64,000 nt of DNA, taken from Actinocatenispora sp036503555. GTDB lineage: Bacteria; Actinomycetota; Actinomycetes; Mycobacteriales; Micromonosporaceae. How positions within the stretch are numbered: the stretch's first letter is position 1; the number at the start of each line of letters is the position of its first letter. The translations under genes were made by a program, and so were the position numbers. Location of the stretch: positions 246,148-310,147 of the forward strand of contig DASXWQ010000067.1 of the NCBI GenBank assembly GCA_036503555.1. Reading direction: 5' to 3'. The notes under the pieces are model-generated. The model was not told the origin of the DNA, searched no databases, and saw only the letters and a program-made list of their open reading frames with translations. Positions 7,735 through 15,826 of the stretch are shown here, one piece after another.

Positions 7735-8970
7735 ATGGCCTTCCACCAGATCGAACCGGTACCCGACGTGCGCCTCGCGCACTTCCTCGACGCCACCAGC
7801 AACCACCACATCGGCGGTACGACGATCACCACCCGGTACATGACGTACCCGATCCGGTTGCGGCGGCCCGCCGCGGGCAGCGCGGTCCACGCCGTGTACT
7901 GCGGGACCTGCCGGCAGTCGGTACGGGTGGCCGTGCCCAGCGCGGACCGGACCGTCCGGCGGCAACGGTGCTGGCTGGCGGTCACGTTCGTACCGGTGGC
8001 CCTGTTCGTCGCCGAGGTCGGCTACCTGGTCACCCGGCCGCACTTCCATCTCGGCCTGGCGCTGGTCCTGGTTCTGCTCGTGTCGCTGATGGTGTTGCTC
8101 GGGCCGACCCTCGCGGCGCTCGACCGGGCGCAGACCGCGCACGGCGTCACCGTGGTGCCGCGGCAGCCGGGCAAGGCGCACCGGCGCCATTCGATCCGCC
8201 GGCCGCAACGGCCGAACCCCGGCGCGCGTCGGCGGTTCCAGGCCGCGCGGGCCGCTCGCCGGGCCGCATCCGCGACGCGTACCGCGGCACCCGCGACCGC
8301 ACCTGTACGTGGTCGGGTCACCGTGGCGGCGGTCTTCGGGGTACGGGTGGGGATGGGCCGGGACGCGGTGCTGGCGCGGCTCGGCGAGCCGGCGCGGACC
8401 GTCGCCGGCGAGGTCGTGCCGCCGGACCGTACGCCGCCCACGGGGGACGCCGTCCGGCCGGCGGCCACGCAACTCCTGCACTACGACGGCCCGCTCCGGG
8501 GCCACCACACCACCGTCACGCTCGCCGGCGGAGTCGTCGACCGGGTCGAGATCGCCGAGCCGGCCGGCGCCGTGACACGCACCGGAGCCCGCGGGATCCT
8601 GATCGCGTCCGACGGCATCCACGCGGCGACCCCGGGCCACGCGTACCAGGCGCTCGACGCGTGCCTCGGCCCGATGCCGCGCATCGACGAGGCCCGGCTC
8701 CGCACCGAGCACGAGGAGATGACACGGACCTGGCCGACCGCCGCGCAGGCCGTCGACGACGCGCTGGCGACCGTACGCCGGCTGGTGGCCGACCTGACCG
8801 CCGACGCCGCACGGCCCGACCTGACGGAGTTCACGGTGCTGCCACTGCCCGACCGGGCCTGCGTCCAGGTGACCGCCGTCTTCGCGCCACCGGCGCAGGC
8901 GACCGCGTACCGGGTGTGGCGCGTCGCCGGTGGGCGATGGGCGCTGGCCCGGTCGACCCCCCGCCCCTGA
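7735..8970 (+). CDS. Hypothetical two-TM protein with CxxC knuckle
   Basis: 411 residues, family not recognised. Visible features are a CxxC pair at residues 56 and 59 (YCGTC), which may be half of a zinc ribbon, two adjacent hydrophobic segments at about 80-100 and 104-124, an Arg/Ala-rich linker (about 140-190) and a C-terminal soluble domain of about 220 residues that includes GMGRDAVLARLGEP and a DGxxxxHHTTVTLAGGVVDRVE block reminiscent of lipoprotein-type SmpA/BamE repeats. It precedes the small dispanin-like gene, and both may be envelope proteins. The function is unknown. Confidence 0.65.
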   Translation: MAFHQIEPVPDVRLAHFLDATSNHHIGGTTITTRYMTYPIRLRRPAAGSAVHAVYCGTCRQSVRVAVPSADRTVRRQRCWLAVTFVPVALFVAEVGYLVTRPHFHLGLALVLVLLVSLMVLLGPTLAALDRAQTAHGVTVVPRQPGKAHRRHSIRRPQRPNPGARRRFQAARAARRAASATRTAAPATAPVRGRVTVAAVFGVRVGMGRDAVLARLGEPARTVAGEVVPPDRTPPTGDAVRPAATQLLHYDGPLRGHHTTVTLAGGVVDRVEIAEPAGAVTRTGARGILIASDGIHAATPGHAYQALDACLGPMPRIDEARLRTEHEEMTRTWPTAAQAVDDALATVRRLVADLTADAARPDLTEFTVLPLPDRACVQVTAVFAPPAQATAYRVWRVAGGRWALARSTPRP

Positions 8971-8972
8971 CC

Positions 8973-9017
8973 CGCCGTCCCCGTCCGTCCCCGTCCCGTC
9001 GTCCCGTCGTCCCGTCG
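8973..9017. repeat. Low-complexity CCCGTC repeats
   Basis: The gap between the two membrane-protein genes is almost entirely imperfect tandem CCCGTC/CCGTC units, ending just before the AGGAG ribosome site of the gene at 9034. It probably arose by slippage. Confidence 0.6.
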
Positions 9018-9033
9018 AGCAGGAGACAGAGCC

Positions 9034-9342
9034 ATGCAGCCCACCGCGGACCCGCCGCGCCCCGTCGAGAACCACCTGGTCTGGGCGGTCGTGTCGGCCT
9101 TCCTGTTCTGGCCGCTGGCGATCCCGGCGATCACGCACGCCACGAAGGTCGACAAGCTGCTCGCGGTCGGCGACCACCGCGGCGCCCGGCAGGCCGCGTC
9201 CACGGCGCGTACCTGGGCCGTCCGGGCCACGGCGGTCGGGATCGTCTGGTGGGTACTGTCGGCCGCCTGCATCCCGCTCGCCGTCGTCGCCGCCATCGAT
9301 CCGGTGGCGGCCGGGTCCATGCTCTCGAACCTGCTCCGCTAG
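9034..9342 (+). CDS. CD225/dispanin-like small membrane protein
   Basis: 102 residues with two hydrophobic segments (HLVWAVVSAFLFWPLAIPAI and GIVWWVLSAACIPLAVVAAI) separated by a polar helix, DKLLAVGDHRGARQAASTAR. This is the arrangement of bacterial CD225/dispanin proteins, in which the first segment is a membrane hairpin and the conserved loop carries A..GD...A...S..A. Their role in bacteria is not well established. A clear AGGAG ribosome site precedes the ATG. Confidence 0.8.
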   Translation: MQPTADPPRPVENHLVWAVVSAFLFWPLAIPAITHATKVDKLLAVGDHRGARQAASTARTWAVRATAVGIVWWVLSAACIPLAVVAAIDPVAAGSMLSNLLR

Positions 9343-9450
9343 GCGCCCCGCCGCGGACGGTCAGCGGGCAACCCAGACCCAGCGTTGCGGCCTCGCCTGC
9401 GTGGGGAGATCGCGGTGGGCGGATACTGGGACCTGGTGGAAGGGGCTCAC

Positions 9451-9693
9451 GTGAGCGATGGACAGGACTGGGTCGCGGTCGTCATCGACGACGAGGGCGG
9501 GTACAAGTTCCTCGGTTCGGCCGACCGGAAGGCGTCCGACGGCAAGGACTTCACCCGGCACCGCGGCCGGGCCGCACGCTTCGAGTCCGAGGTGGCGGCG
9601 CTGGCGGCAGCGCAGGAACTACAGCGGGAGTACGAGGCGCGCGCCGGTTACCGCGGCTGGATCACCCGCGTCGAGGCCCGGCGGGTCGACTGA
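9451..9693 (+). CDS. Small hypothetical protein
   Basis: 80 residues, charged and soluble, beginning MSDGQDWVAVVIDDEG. The GTG start at 9451 has a GGAAGGGG ribosome site at a good distance, so I prefer it to an ATG-less upstream extension. No family is recognised. A hairpin follows directly after the stop. Confidence 0.6.
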   Translation: MSDGQDWVAVVIDDEGGYKFLGSADRKASDGKDFTRHRGRAARFESEVAALAAAQELQREYEARAGYRGWITRVEARRVD

Positions 9694-9718
9694 GCAACAC
9701 CGACCGACCTGGTGTTGC
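9694..9718. terminator. Hairpin between convergent genes
   Basis: Perfect 8-bp arms GCAACACC (9694-9701) and GGTGTTGC (9711-9718) with a 9-nt loop, immediately after the stop of the forward gene and just before the 3' end of the leftward XRE gene. Confidence 0.6.
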
Positions 9719-9726
9719 GGCCGTCG

Positions 9727-10299
9727 TCAGGTGGTGGCGCGGTGGCGCGGGCGCATGATGAGGGCCGCGACGTGGTAGTCGCACGGGTTGTTGCCCGGGT
9801 TGGCGTAGCCGTGGCGGACGTCGGCGGCGAAGTAGACCGAGTCGCCGGCGTCGAGGTCGAGCGTCCGGTCGTCGAGCCGCAGCCGAAGGGTGCCGGCCTG
9901 AACGACGACGTACTCGTGTGATCCGGGGGCGTAGGCGGGGAACCAGCCGGCGTCGCAGCCGGCGTCGAGCGTGGTGTGGACCCACTCGAAGTTGACCCCG
10001 GGAACCACCGGGGTCAACACGGTGCGGCGCCATCCGCCGGGCTCGTCGACGGCGTCCTGCTCGGCGGCGCGCCGCACGATGATCCTCGTGTCCTCGGGCG
10101 GCGCGACGAGTGCGGCGAGCGTGACGCCGAGGCCGTGCGCGAGCCGGTCCAGGACGGTGACGGTCGCGGCCTTGAGCCCGCGTTCGACCGCGGAGATCAT
10201 GCTGATGCTCACCGTCGATGTGGACGCGAGGTCCTGCAGCGTCATGCCGCGCTCGTGGCGCAGCTCCTGTACCCGCTTGCCCAGACCACCCAGATCCAT
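9727..10299 (-). CDS. XRE-family regulator with C-terminal cupin sensor
   Basis: 190 residues. The N-terminal helix-turn-helix (about residues 7-60: LGKRVQELRHERGMTLQDLA ... VSISMISAVERG) is joined to a cupin domain (about 100-180: GSHEYVVVQAGTLRLRLDD, then a GDSVYFAADVRHGY block). In this family the cupin binds a small ligand and the protein usually represses neighbouring genes. It is divergent from a GNAT acetyltransferase. The ribosome sites of both genes lie inside one perfect inverted repeat, so control of both genes, including autorepression, is likely. Confidence 0.9.
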   Translation of the reverse strand: MDLGGLGKRVQELRHERGMTLQDLASTSTVSISMISAVERGLKAATVTVLDRLAHGLGVTLAALVAPPEDTRIIVRRAAEQDAVDEPGGWRRTVLTPVVPGVNFEWVHTTLDAGCDAGWFPAYAPGSHEYVVVQAGTLRLRLDDRTLDLDAGDSVYFAADVRHGYANPGNNPCDYHVAALIMRPRHRATT

Positions 10300-10302
10300 C
10301 TA

Positions 10303-10339
10303 TTCTCCTATGGTAGCGACGGATTTTACCATAGGAGAA
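10303..10339. promoter_or_regulatory. 13-bp inverted repeat covering both divergent ribosome sites
   Basis: Left arm TTCTCCTATGGTA (10303-10315) and right arm TACCATAGGAGAA (10327-10339) are perfect reverse complements separated by 11 bp. The AGGAG ribosome site of the GNAT gene lies in the right arm, and that of the XRE-cupin gene, read on the minus strand, lies in the left arm. It is the obvious operator for the XRE-cupin protein. Confidence 0.8.
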
Positions 10340-10342
10340 CAC

Positions 10343-10870
10343 ATGGCGGGGGACGGCACGGCGGTCATCCGGGCGGCGACCGGCGACGACCTCGACGCCG
10401 TCGCGGCGATCTTCGGCCACTACGTGACGACCAGCGTCGCCACCTTCGAGCAGGTACCTCCGCCGGTGACCCACTGGCAGGGCATGCACGCCGAGCTTTC
10501 CTCGCGCGGACTGCCGTTCCTGGTCGCGGCGGCCGACGGCGCGGTCGTCGGCTACGCGTACGCGACGCCGTGGCGGACCAAGCCCGCGTACCGGGGCACG
10601 GTGGAGGACAGCGTCTACGTCGCCCCGGGCCAGACCGGCCGCGGAGTGGGGCGCCGGCTGCTGCGGGCCCTCCTGGACGAGTCCCAGCGGGCCGGCGTGG
10701 AACAGGTGATCGCGGTGATCGCCGACACCGGAGACCCGGCCTCCGTCGCCCTGCACCAGTCGTGCGGATTCGTCGACGCCGGCCGGCTGCGACAGGTCGG
10801 CCGCAAACAGGGCCGGGTGCTCGACACGCTGCTGCTCCAACGACGGCTCCGGACCGACGACGCACGATGA
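10343..10870 (+). CDS. GNAT acetyltransferase (phosphinothricin acetyltransferase-like)
   Basis: 175 residues. The pattern matches the bar/pat-like GNAT group: IRAATGDDLDAVAAIFGHYV at the start, TSVATFEQVPP, the central GYAYATPWRTKPAYRGTVED, the acetyl-CoA loop GQTGRGVGRRLLRALL and the late NxxS/H-type SVALHQSCGFVDAGRL. Such enzymes acetylate amino groups of phosphinothricin, methionine derivatives or other amino acids. Divergent pairing with an XRE-cupin regulator suggests induction by a ligand, perhaps its own substrate. The substrate is not determined. Confidence 0.85.
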   Translation: MAGDGTAVIRAATGDDLDAVAAIFGHYVTTSVATFEQVPPPVTHWQGMHAELSSRGLPFLVAAADGAVVGYAYATPWRTKPAYRGTVEDSVYVAPGQTGRGVGRRLLRALLDESQRAGVEQVIAVIADTGDPASVALHQSCGFVDAGRLRQVGRKQGRVLDTLLLQRRLRTDDAR

Positions 10871-10902
10871 CCAGCCGCGACCCGCCCGGCACCCGGCTGG
10901 GC

Positions 10903-11739
10903 TCACTCCGCGACGAAGTCGCGGAGGATGCGGGCGAGCCGCTCCGGCTGGTCCAGCGGTACGAGGGTGGCGGTGTCGTCGACGAACCGGAGGCGGCCCC
11001 GGGGCAGCAGCTCGGCCAGCCGCCGCCCGTGTTCCGGCGGCATGACGCGGTCGCCGCGGGCCCACACCACGAGTGCCGGCCGGTGGAACGTCGCCAGCCG
11101 ATCCGCGACCGGCAGCAGCACCCGACGGTCCCGCCACACCGCCCGCAGTACGCGCACCGCGTCGTACCGGATCTCGGGCTGCCGCAGGACGGGCCGCAAC
11201 CACCGTACGGTGGCGGCGTCGCCGCGGCGCGTCAGCCAGCCGAACGCCAGCGGTGAGCGGCGCAGTGGCCGGATCCGCATCTGCTGCATGACCAACCCGA
11301 ACAGGAACACCGGCAGCATTCCGGCGGCGACCAGCGTCCGCCCGGTCAGCCCCGGCGGTACGTTGTCGAACGCGTCGCACGACACCAGCACCGCGCGCCC
11401 CACCCGCGGGTCCCCGTCGGCCATGAGCACCTGGACGTACGCGCCGCCGGTGTCGCTGCCGACCAGGGTGACGTCGCGCAGGTCGAGGTGCTGAAGCAGC
11501 TCGGCCACCAGGTTCGCGACACCGGCCGGGGACAGGTCGGCGTCGGTGCGCATCGCGTGCCGGTGCGCACCGAGCGGGAGCGTCGGTACCACGCAGCGGT
11601 GGTCCGCGGCGAGCTCGGCGACGGTGCCGTCCCACAGCGACGAGTCCATCAGCAGCCCGTGCAGCAGGACGAGTACCGGCCCGTCGCCGCCGGTGTCCTC
11701 GTAGTCGACGACGCCGGCGGACAGTTCGACGGCCGGCAT
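10903..11739 (-). CDS. Alpha/beta-fold hydrolase
   Basis: 278 residues with the HG oxyanion motif (LLHGLLMDSSLW), a nucleophile elbow GSDTGG in which the nucleophile would be Asp, as in haloalkane dehalogenases and epoxide hydrolases, and a probable acid in VWARGDRVMPPEHG. The position that normally supplies the catalytic His (near VDDTATLVPLDQPERLA) has no His, so hydrolase activity is doubtful, although a subfamily with this pattern exists. It is followed by a short gap and then the NmrA-like gene, both leftward. Confidence 0.75.
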   Translation of the reverse strand: MPAVELSAGVVDYEDTGGDGPVLVLLHGLLMDSSLWDGTVAELAADHRCVVPTLPLGAHRHAMRTDADLSPAGVANLVAELLQHLDLRDVTLVGSDTGGAYVQVLMADGDPRVGRAVLVSCDAFDNVPPGLTGRTLVAAGMLPVFLFGLVMQQMRIRPLRRSPLAFGWLTRRGDAATVRWLRPVLRQPEIRYDAVRVLRAVWRDRRVLLPVADRLATFHRPALVVWARGDRVMPPEHGRRLAELLPRGRLRFVDDTATLVPLDQPERLARILRDFVAE

Positions 11740-11820
11740 CTCAGGCCACCGCAGCGTTCGCCCGCGGGTACGACCGGGTGACGGCGGTCGGGGCGTACGG
11801 GTGACGGCCCGTCGTGGGCG

Positions 11821-12687
11821 TCATCGTCCGCTCCGGAACGCGTCGGCATGGTCGGCGACCCAGCCGGCGTACGTGCGGGCGGGACGCCCCAGCGCCTGCT
11901 GGATGTCGTCGGTCGGCAGGTGCTGCGGCGTCTGCGCGTAGCGCGCGTACCGGCGCATGAGCGCGGCGACGAACGGCTCGGGCTGCCCGGCCGCGACCAT
12001 GCCGCGCACGGCCGTCTCGGGCTCCACCTCGTCGAAGCGCAGCGGCCGGTCGAGTACGGCGCCGATGGTGTCGACCAGGCCGGCGTGCGTGGTCGACTCG
12101 GGGCCGGTGAGCCGCAGCCGCCGACCGGCCAGCTCGTCGGTGGTCAGCGCGCGGGCGGCGACCTCCGCCAGGTCACGCTCGTCGACGAGGGACTCCTGGA
12201 ACCCGGCGTACGGGTAGCGGACGACGTCGCCGGCGCGGAGCTGGCCGCCCCACGCCTGGGCCGTGTTGCCGGCGAACGAGCTGGCGCGCAGGCTCGTCCA
12301 CGACAGGCCGCTGCCGGCGACGGCCTGGTCGGCCTCGCGGTTCCGGTCGCCGCGGTACCGCGACGGCTGGTCGGCGTCGTCGTCGTCGACGTTGATCGCC
12401 GACAGCGCCACGACGCGCGCCACACCGGACTTCCGGGCCAGCGCAACCAGCTCGTACGCCGCGTCGCCGACGGCCCGCGGGTGCAGGAACAGCCCGGTGA
12501 CGCCGGCCAGGGCGGCGTCGAGCGTGTCGGGCCGCGACGGGTCCGCCGCCACGACCTCGACCCCGGCGGGCAGGCCGGCCGCCTCGGGATGCCGGGACAC
12601 GGCTCGTACGTCGGCCCCGCCGGCGAGCAGCGTGGCCACGAGGTGGCGTCCCACCGCGCCGGTCGCTCCGGTGATCAACAACATCAC
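11821..12687 (-). CDS. NmrA-like NAD(P)-binding protein
   Basis: 288 residues beginning with the Rossmann motif LLITGATGAVGRHLV. It continues with the atypical SDR/NmrA pattern (DTLDAALAGVTGLFLHP, then LSWTSLRASSFAGN and VDERDLAEVAARALT) and no catalytic YxxxK pair. Members reduce quinones or act as redox sensors binding NAD(P). A GAGGAG ribosome site precedes GTG/ATG. The upstream region is unusually AT-rich for this genome and holds two palindromes, so the gene is probably regulated. Confidence 0.85.
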   Translation of the reverse strand: MMLLITGATGAVGRHLVATLLAGGADVRAVSRHPEAAGLPAGVEVVAADPSRPDTLDAALAGVTGLFLHPRAVGDAAYELVALARKSGVARVVALSAINVDDDDADQPSRYRGDRNREADQAVAGSGLSWTSLRASSFAGNTAQAWGGQLRAGDVVRYPYAGFQESLVDERDLAEVAARALTTDELAGRRLRLTGPESTTHAGLVDTIGAVLDRPLRFDEVEPETAVRGMVAAGQPEPFVAALMRRYARYAQTPQHLPTDDIQQALGRPARTYAGWVADHADAFRSGR

Positions 12688-12748
12688 GGCTCCTCATCGT
12701 CGTCGCCGGTGGGCGCCGTCGAACCCGACGACGCCCATCCGACGAAAG

Positions 12749-12776
12749 TCAGACAACATCTGAACCGTATCATACG
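12749..12776. promoter_or_regulatory. Two adjacent palindromes upstream of NmrA-like gene
   Basis: TCAGACAACATCTGA (12749-12763; arms TCAGA/TCTGA) and CGTATCATACG (12766-12776; perfect 11-mer) lie side by side, 60-90 nt upstream of the NmrA-like start, in an AT-rich stretch ending near 12795. They look like regulator sites. No obvious cognate regulator is adjacent on that side. Confidence 0.5.
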
Positions 12777-12820
12777 AGTTTCAAATTAAATTCTTCATGC
12801 ACCGCCAGCGGGCCCGGCCG

Positions 12821-13483
12821 TCAGAGACTGTGGGCGGCGATGTCGCCGTACGGGGTGGTGGCGCGGATGTCGAGCCCGGCGGTGCCGTCGTTCCGGAGGG
12901 AGTTGCTGACACGGCCGTGACCGGTACCGGCGTCGAGGGAGGCGGAGACGCCGTGGGCCGCGCCGACCGAGATGTCGCCGGCCTGGGTACGCAGCGTGAC
13001 GTCCCCGCGTACGGCCTCGGTGATGCGGATCGCGCCGCGGGCGGTGCTGATGTCCGCGGAGCCGCCGAGCCGGCCGACCTCGACGTCGCCGTCGACCGCC
13101 GTCAGGCGGAGGCTCCCGGCCTCGTCGATCGCGATCCGGCGGTACGCGCCCTCGACGGCGACGTCGCCGAGCCGGCCGACGGTACGGATCTCGGCGCTGG
13201 CCGCCTTCACCGTGACCTGGGAACCGGCGGGCAGCTGGACCGTCGCCTCGATGGCTCCGGACGGGCCGAAGTACTGGTTCCGGGTCGGCGCCACGATCCG
13301 CAGGACGCCGTCGTGGTACTCGATCGTGGTCTCGTCCGCCAGCTTGACGTCGCGGCTCTTCGAGGCGTCCGCGGGCCGGATCTCGACGACGGTGTCGGCG
13401 CGGTCGGCGGCGGCGAGCTGGATGCGCCCGGCCGGGATGTCCAGTACGGCGGAGATCGGCTGCGGCGAGGTGAAGGTCGGCAT
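12821..13483 (-). CDS. DUF4097-family beta-strand repeat protein
   Basis: 220 residues made of short repeated strands such as VKAASAEIRTVGRLGDVAVEG and RLTAVDGDVEVGRLGGSADI, the beta-solenoid pattern of DUF4097 proteins. No signal peptide or membrane segment is present, so it appears cytoplasmic. The function of the family is not established. ATG at 13483 with an AGGAGGG site. It is downstream of and co-directional with the TetR gene (117-nt gap). Confidence 0.85.
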   Translation of the reverse strand: MPTFTSPQPISAVLDIPAGRIQLAAADRADTVVEIRPADASKSRDVKLADETTIEYHDGVLRIVAPTRNQYFGPSGAIEATVQLPAGSQVTVKAASAEIRTVGRLGDVAVEGAYRRIAIDEAGSLRLTAVDGDVEVGRLGGSADISTARGAIRITEAVRGDVTLRTQAGDISVGAAHGVSASLDAGTGHGRVSNSLRNDGTAGLDIRATTPYGDIAAHSL

Positions 13484-13599
13484 GGTGCCCTCCTGGGGCT
13501 TCGTCGTCGTGCCCGGCTGGCGCGATCGGTGACTGAAACCAGCATCGGAGGGCGTGCTGACACGGGGCAGCCATCGCGCCCACACGGGCGCTGACACGG

Positions 13600-14187
13600 T
13601 CAGCGGCCCGCGAGCCAGTCGGCGATGCGGCGCAGTTCGCGGGCGGTACGCGCGCGTGGGCCGTCGACGACGCCGAGGTGGCCGGCGTCGACGAGGCCGT
13701 GGATCCACCGTGCGGCGGACGCGGGCGGGAGCGGCAGGCTGCGTCCGGTCTGCCGGTTGGCGCGCCGCAGGAGGGTGGCCAGGCTCGCGCGGATCCGCGT
13801 GTCCGTGGCCGCGAGCATCGCCGCGAAGTCGGCGTCGCGGCCCGCCTGGAGCGCCGCGGCGGTCGCGAGGCCCGGCGCGAGCGGGTCGGCGAGCTCGGCG
13901 AGCAGGTGGTCGACGATCAGGTCGAGCCCGCGGTCGGGGTCGTCGTCGGCCAGCGCCCGCGCGCACAGCGCCTCGACCCGCGGCAGGTCGTCGGCGAAGA
14001 CCGCGTGCACGATCTCCCGCTTGGTGCCGAAGTAGTGGAACAGGGTGCCGGAGCCGATGCCGGCGCGGCGGCAGATCGCCGCGGTCGACGTGGCGTCGAT
14101 GCCGCGCTCGGCGAACTCGACGGCCGCGGCGGCGACGATCTGCGCCCGCCGCCGGGCGTGTTCCTGCGGGTTCACCGTCCGGGCCAC
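13600..14187 (-). CDS. TetR-family transcriptional regulator
   Basis: 195 residues. The N-terminal TetR helix-turn-helix is clear (RRAQIVAAAAVEFAERGIDA ... ICRRAGIGSGTLFHYFGTKR). The C-terminal ligand domain has a long helical region. It is divergent from the membrane protein gene at 14235, with a 47-bp gap that contains a likely operator, so repression of that gene and of itself is likely. Confidence 0.9.
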   Translation of the reverse strand: MARTVNPQEHARRRAQIVAAAAVEFAERGIDATSTAAICRRAGIGSGTLFHYFGTKREIVHAVFADDLPRVEALCARALADDDPDRGLDLIVDHLLAELADPLAPGLATAAALQAGRDADFAAMLAATDTRIRASLATLLRRANRQTGRSLPLPPASAARWIHGLVDAGHLGVVDGPRARTARELRRIADWLAGR

Positions 14188-14198
14188 GGATGTAATAC

Positions 14199-14214
14199 TA
14201 GAGTGGCTACTCCA
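14199..14214. promoter_or_regulatory. Probable TetR operator in a -10 region
   Basis: GAGT-N4-ACTC core flanked by T..A pairs (TAGAGTGGCTACTCCA). It directly follows a promoter-like pair for the forward gene: TTCACC (14171-14176), 16 bp, TAATAC (14193-14198). A repressor bound here would block transcription start. Confidence 0.6.
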
Positions 14215-14234
14215 AGAATTCGCGAGGAGGCCGG

Positions 14235-15269
14235 ATGGCGACCACCGCCGACCCGACGACCACCGGCCCCGCGCAGCGTCACAGCCGCCGCCGCGGCCTG
14301 CTGCTCGCCCTCGCGCTGTACGCGTTCAGCCCGTTCGTCGGCGAGTTCGTCCTCGGCAACCAGCCGATCACCGCGTTCGCCTGGGTGCTCGTCCTCGGAA
14401 CCATGTACGGCGGCGGCGCCGTCCTCATCCACGAGGTCGTACGCCGGACCCGCGGCGGCTGGCCCATGATCGTCCTGCTCGGCGCCGCGTACGCGTTGGT
14501 CGAGGAGGGCATCGTCGACCAGATGCTGTTCAACCCCGGGTACCTCGGCCTGCCGGACTTCGCCGGCTACGCGCCCGTACCCGGGCTGGGGACGAGCGCC
14601 AGCCTCACCGAGGGATCGCTGATGCTGCACACGGTCTGGAGCATCAGCGTGCCGATCGCGGTGATCGAGGCGTTCGACCGCGACGCGCCGCGACCGTGGC
14701 TCGGCCGACCCGGGCTCGCGGTGGTCGTCGGCGTGTTCGTCGTGGGCTGCACGGGGCTGACGGCCATGCAGTACGAGCAGTTCCACTTCCTCGCCAGCCC
14801 GCTGCAGTTCGGCGTCACGGTGGCCGCCGTCGTCGCCCTGGTGGCCGCCGCCGTCGTGGTGGCGGTCCGGCGCCGCGACCGGCCCGCGCCGGCAGCCGGT
14901 ACCGGCCGGCCCGCGCCGCGACCGTGGCGGGTCGCCGTCGTCGCGTTCGCCGTGGCCGGCGGGTACTGGGCGATCGAGCTCGCGGTGCCGTGGCCGTGGG
15001 CCGTCCTGCCGTGCGTCGCGGTCTGGGTCGCCGCCTCCCTCGTCCTGCTCGCGCGGTACGCACGCCGCCCCGGCTGGTCCACCACCCACGTGTTCGCCGT
15101 CGGCGCCGGGCTGCTGCTCACGTACGTCTGGGTGGGTTTCGTGCAGTCGGCCTCGCTGCCGGTGTCGCGGCCGGTCGCCGTGCTCGGCAACGTGGTCTGC
15201 GGCGCGGTCGCGATCCTCGTCCTGCTCCTGGCCGCCCGGGTCCGGCGCCACGCGTACGCACGGGCCTGA
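14235..15269 (+). CDS. Multi-pass membrane protein under TetR control
   Basis: 344 residues with about eight hydrophobic helices (e.g. LLLALALYAFSPFVGEFVL, WPMIVLLGAAYALVEE, VAVVAFAVAGGYWAIELAV). Polar residues inside helices (VEE at the third helix, HE after AVLIHE) recall intramembrane enzymes, but I do not recognise the family. GAGGAGG ribosome site. Divergence from a TetR repressor suggests a transport or resistance role, by inference only. Confidence 0.75.
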   Translation: MATTADPTTTGPAQRHSRRRGLLLALALYAFSPFVGEFVLGNQPITAFAWVLVLGTMYGGGAVLIHEVVRRTRGGWPMIVLLGAAYALVEEGIVDQMLFNPGYLGLPDFAGYAPVPGLGTSASLTEGSLMLHTVWSISVPIAVIEAFDRDAPRPWLGRPGLAVVVGVFVVGCTGLTAMQYEQFHFLASPLQFGVTVAAVVALVAAAVVVAVRRRDRPAPAAGTGRPAPRPWRVAVVAFAVAGGYWAIELAVPWPWAVLPCVAVWVAASLVLLARYARRPGWSTTHVFAVGAGLLLTYVWVGFVQSASLPVSRPVAVLGNVVCGAVAILVLLLAARVRRHAYARA

Positions 15270-15289
15270 CGGCGGACCACGCGGGCGCC

Positions 15290-15715
15290 CTGAGCCATGC
15301 CGTACGGCCCGGTCGGGGCCGGGCCGACGGCGCCCGACTGCACCTGCACGTTCGTGTGGATCGAGAAGACACTCGCGGCCGCCGCGGCGTCGGCGCCCAT
15401 GGCGAACTCGCAGTTCTCGGCGAAGACGTTGCCGCCGCGCACCGCCGGCGCCGACGTACCGGGGGCCGAGCGGACCGCGAGGCTCTGAAGCGTGACGTCG
15501 CCCCCGGCGACGACCGTGGGCCCGGGGCCGGCCGGGCCAAGGATCACCGTGCCGGGTCCGGCGACGGCCGTGACGACGGCCCCCTGCCCACGTACGGCAG
15601 TGAATCCCTGCGTAGCGCCCCGGCTCGACCAGGACGTGGCGCGGCTCGGCCCACACATCCAACCGGGCACCGTGACCGTGGCCACGGACCGCACGGCCGC
15701 GGATGTTGTAGGGTC
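15290..15715 (-). pseudogene. Remnant of a beta-helix repeat protein
   Basis: The 557-bp gap between the two membrane-protein genes has no intact gene. The minus strand, however, reads as a right-handed beta-helix fragment: LVEPGRYAG in one frame, then in another AVRGQGAVVTAVAGPGTVIL, VVAGGDVTLQSLAVRSA and VRGGNVFAENCEF. The frame switch near 15620 and loss of the C-terminal part indicate decay. Such proteins occur near type VII secretion genes in actinomycetes. Confidence 0.5.
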
Positions 15716-15751
15716 CCCGGCATGACTCACGGTCGGCCCTAGGCGCTCCGG

Positions 15752-15766
15752 GCGGGCACTGCCCGC
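15752..15766. other. Short GC hairpin upstream of MFS gene
   Basis: GCGGGCA-C-TGCCCGC, perfect 7-bp arms, 60 nt before the MFS start. It could be a terminator end or a leader structure; I cannot decide. Confidence 0.35.
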
Positions 15767-15826
15767 TCCGTCGAGCCCTGCCCACCGGCCGCGCGCACGT
15801 CGCGGCTCAGTCCCTGGAGCACACCG

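Noticed and set aside
8973..9017. CCCGTC repeats as a transcription-factor array
   Set aside because: Irregular unit length and position right before a ribosome site fit low-complexity DNA better.
9385..9450. Upstream extension of the small gene at 9451
   Set aside because: No ribosome site before 9385, whereas GGAAGGGG precedes the GTG at 9451.
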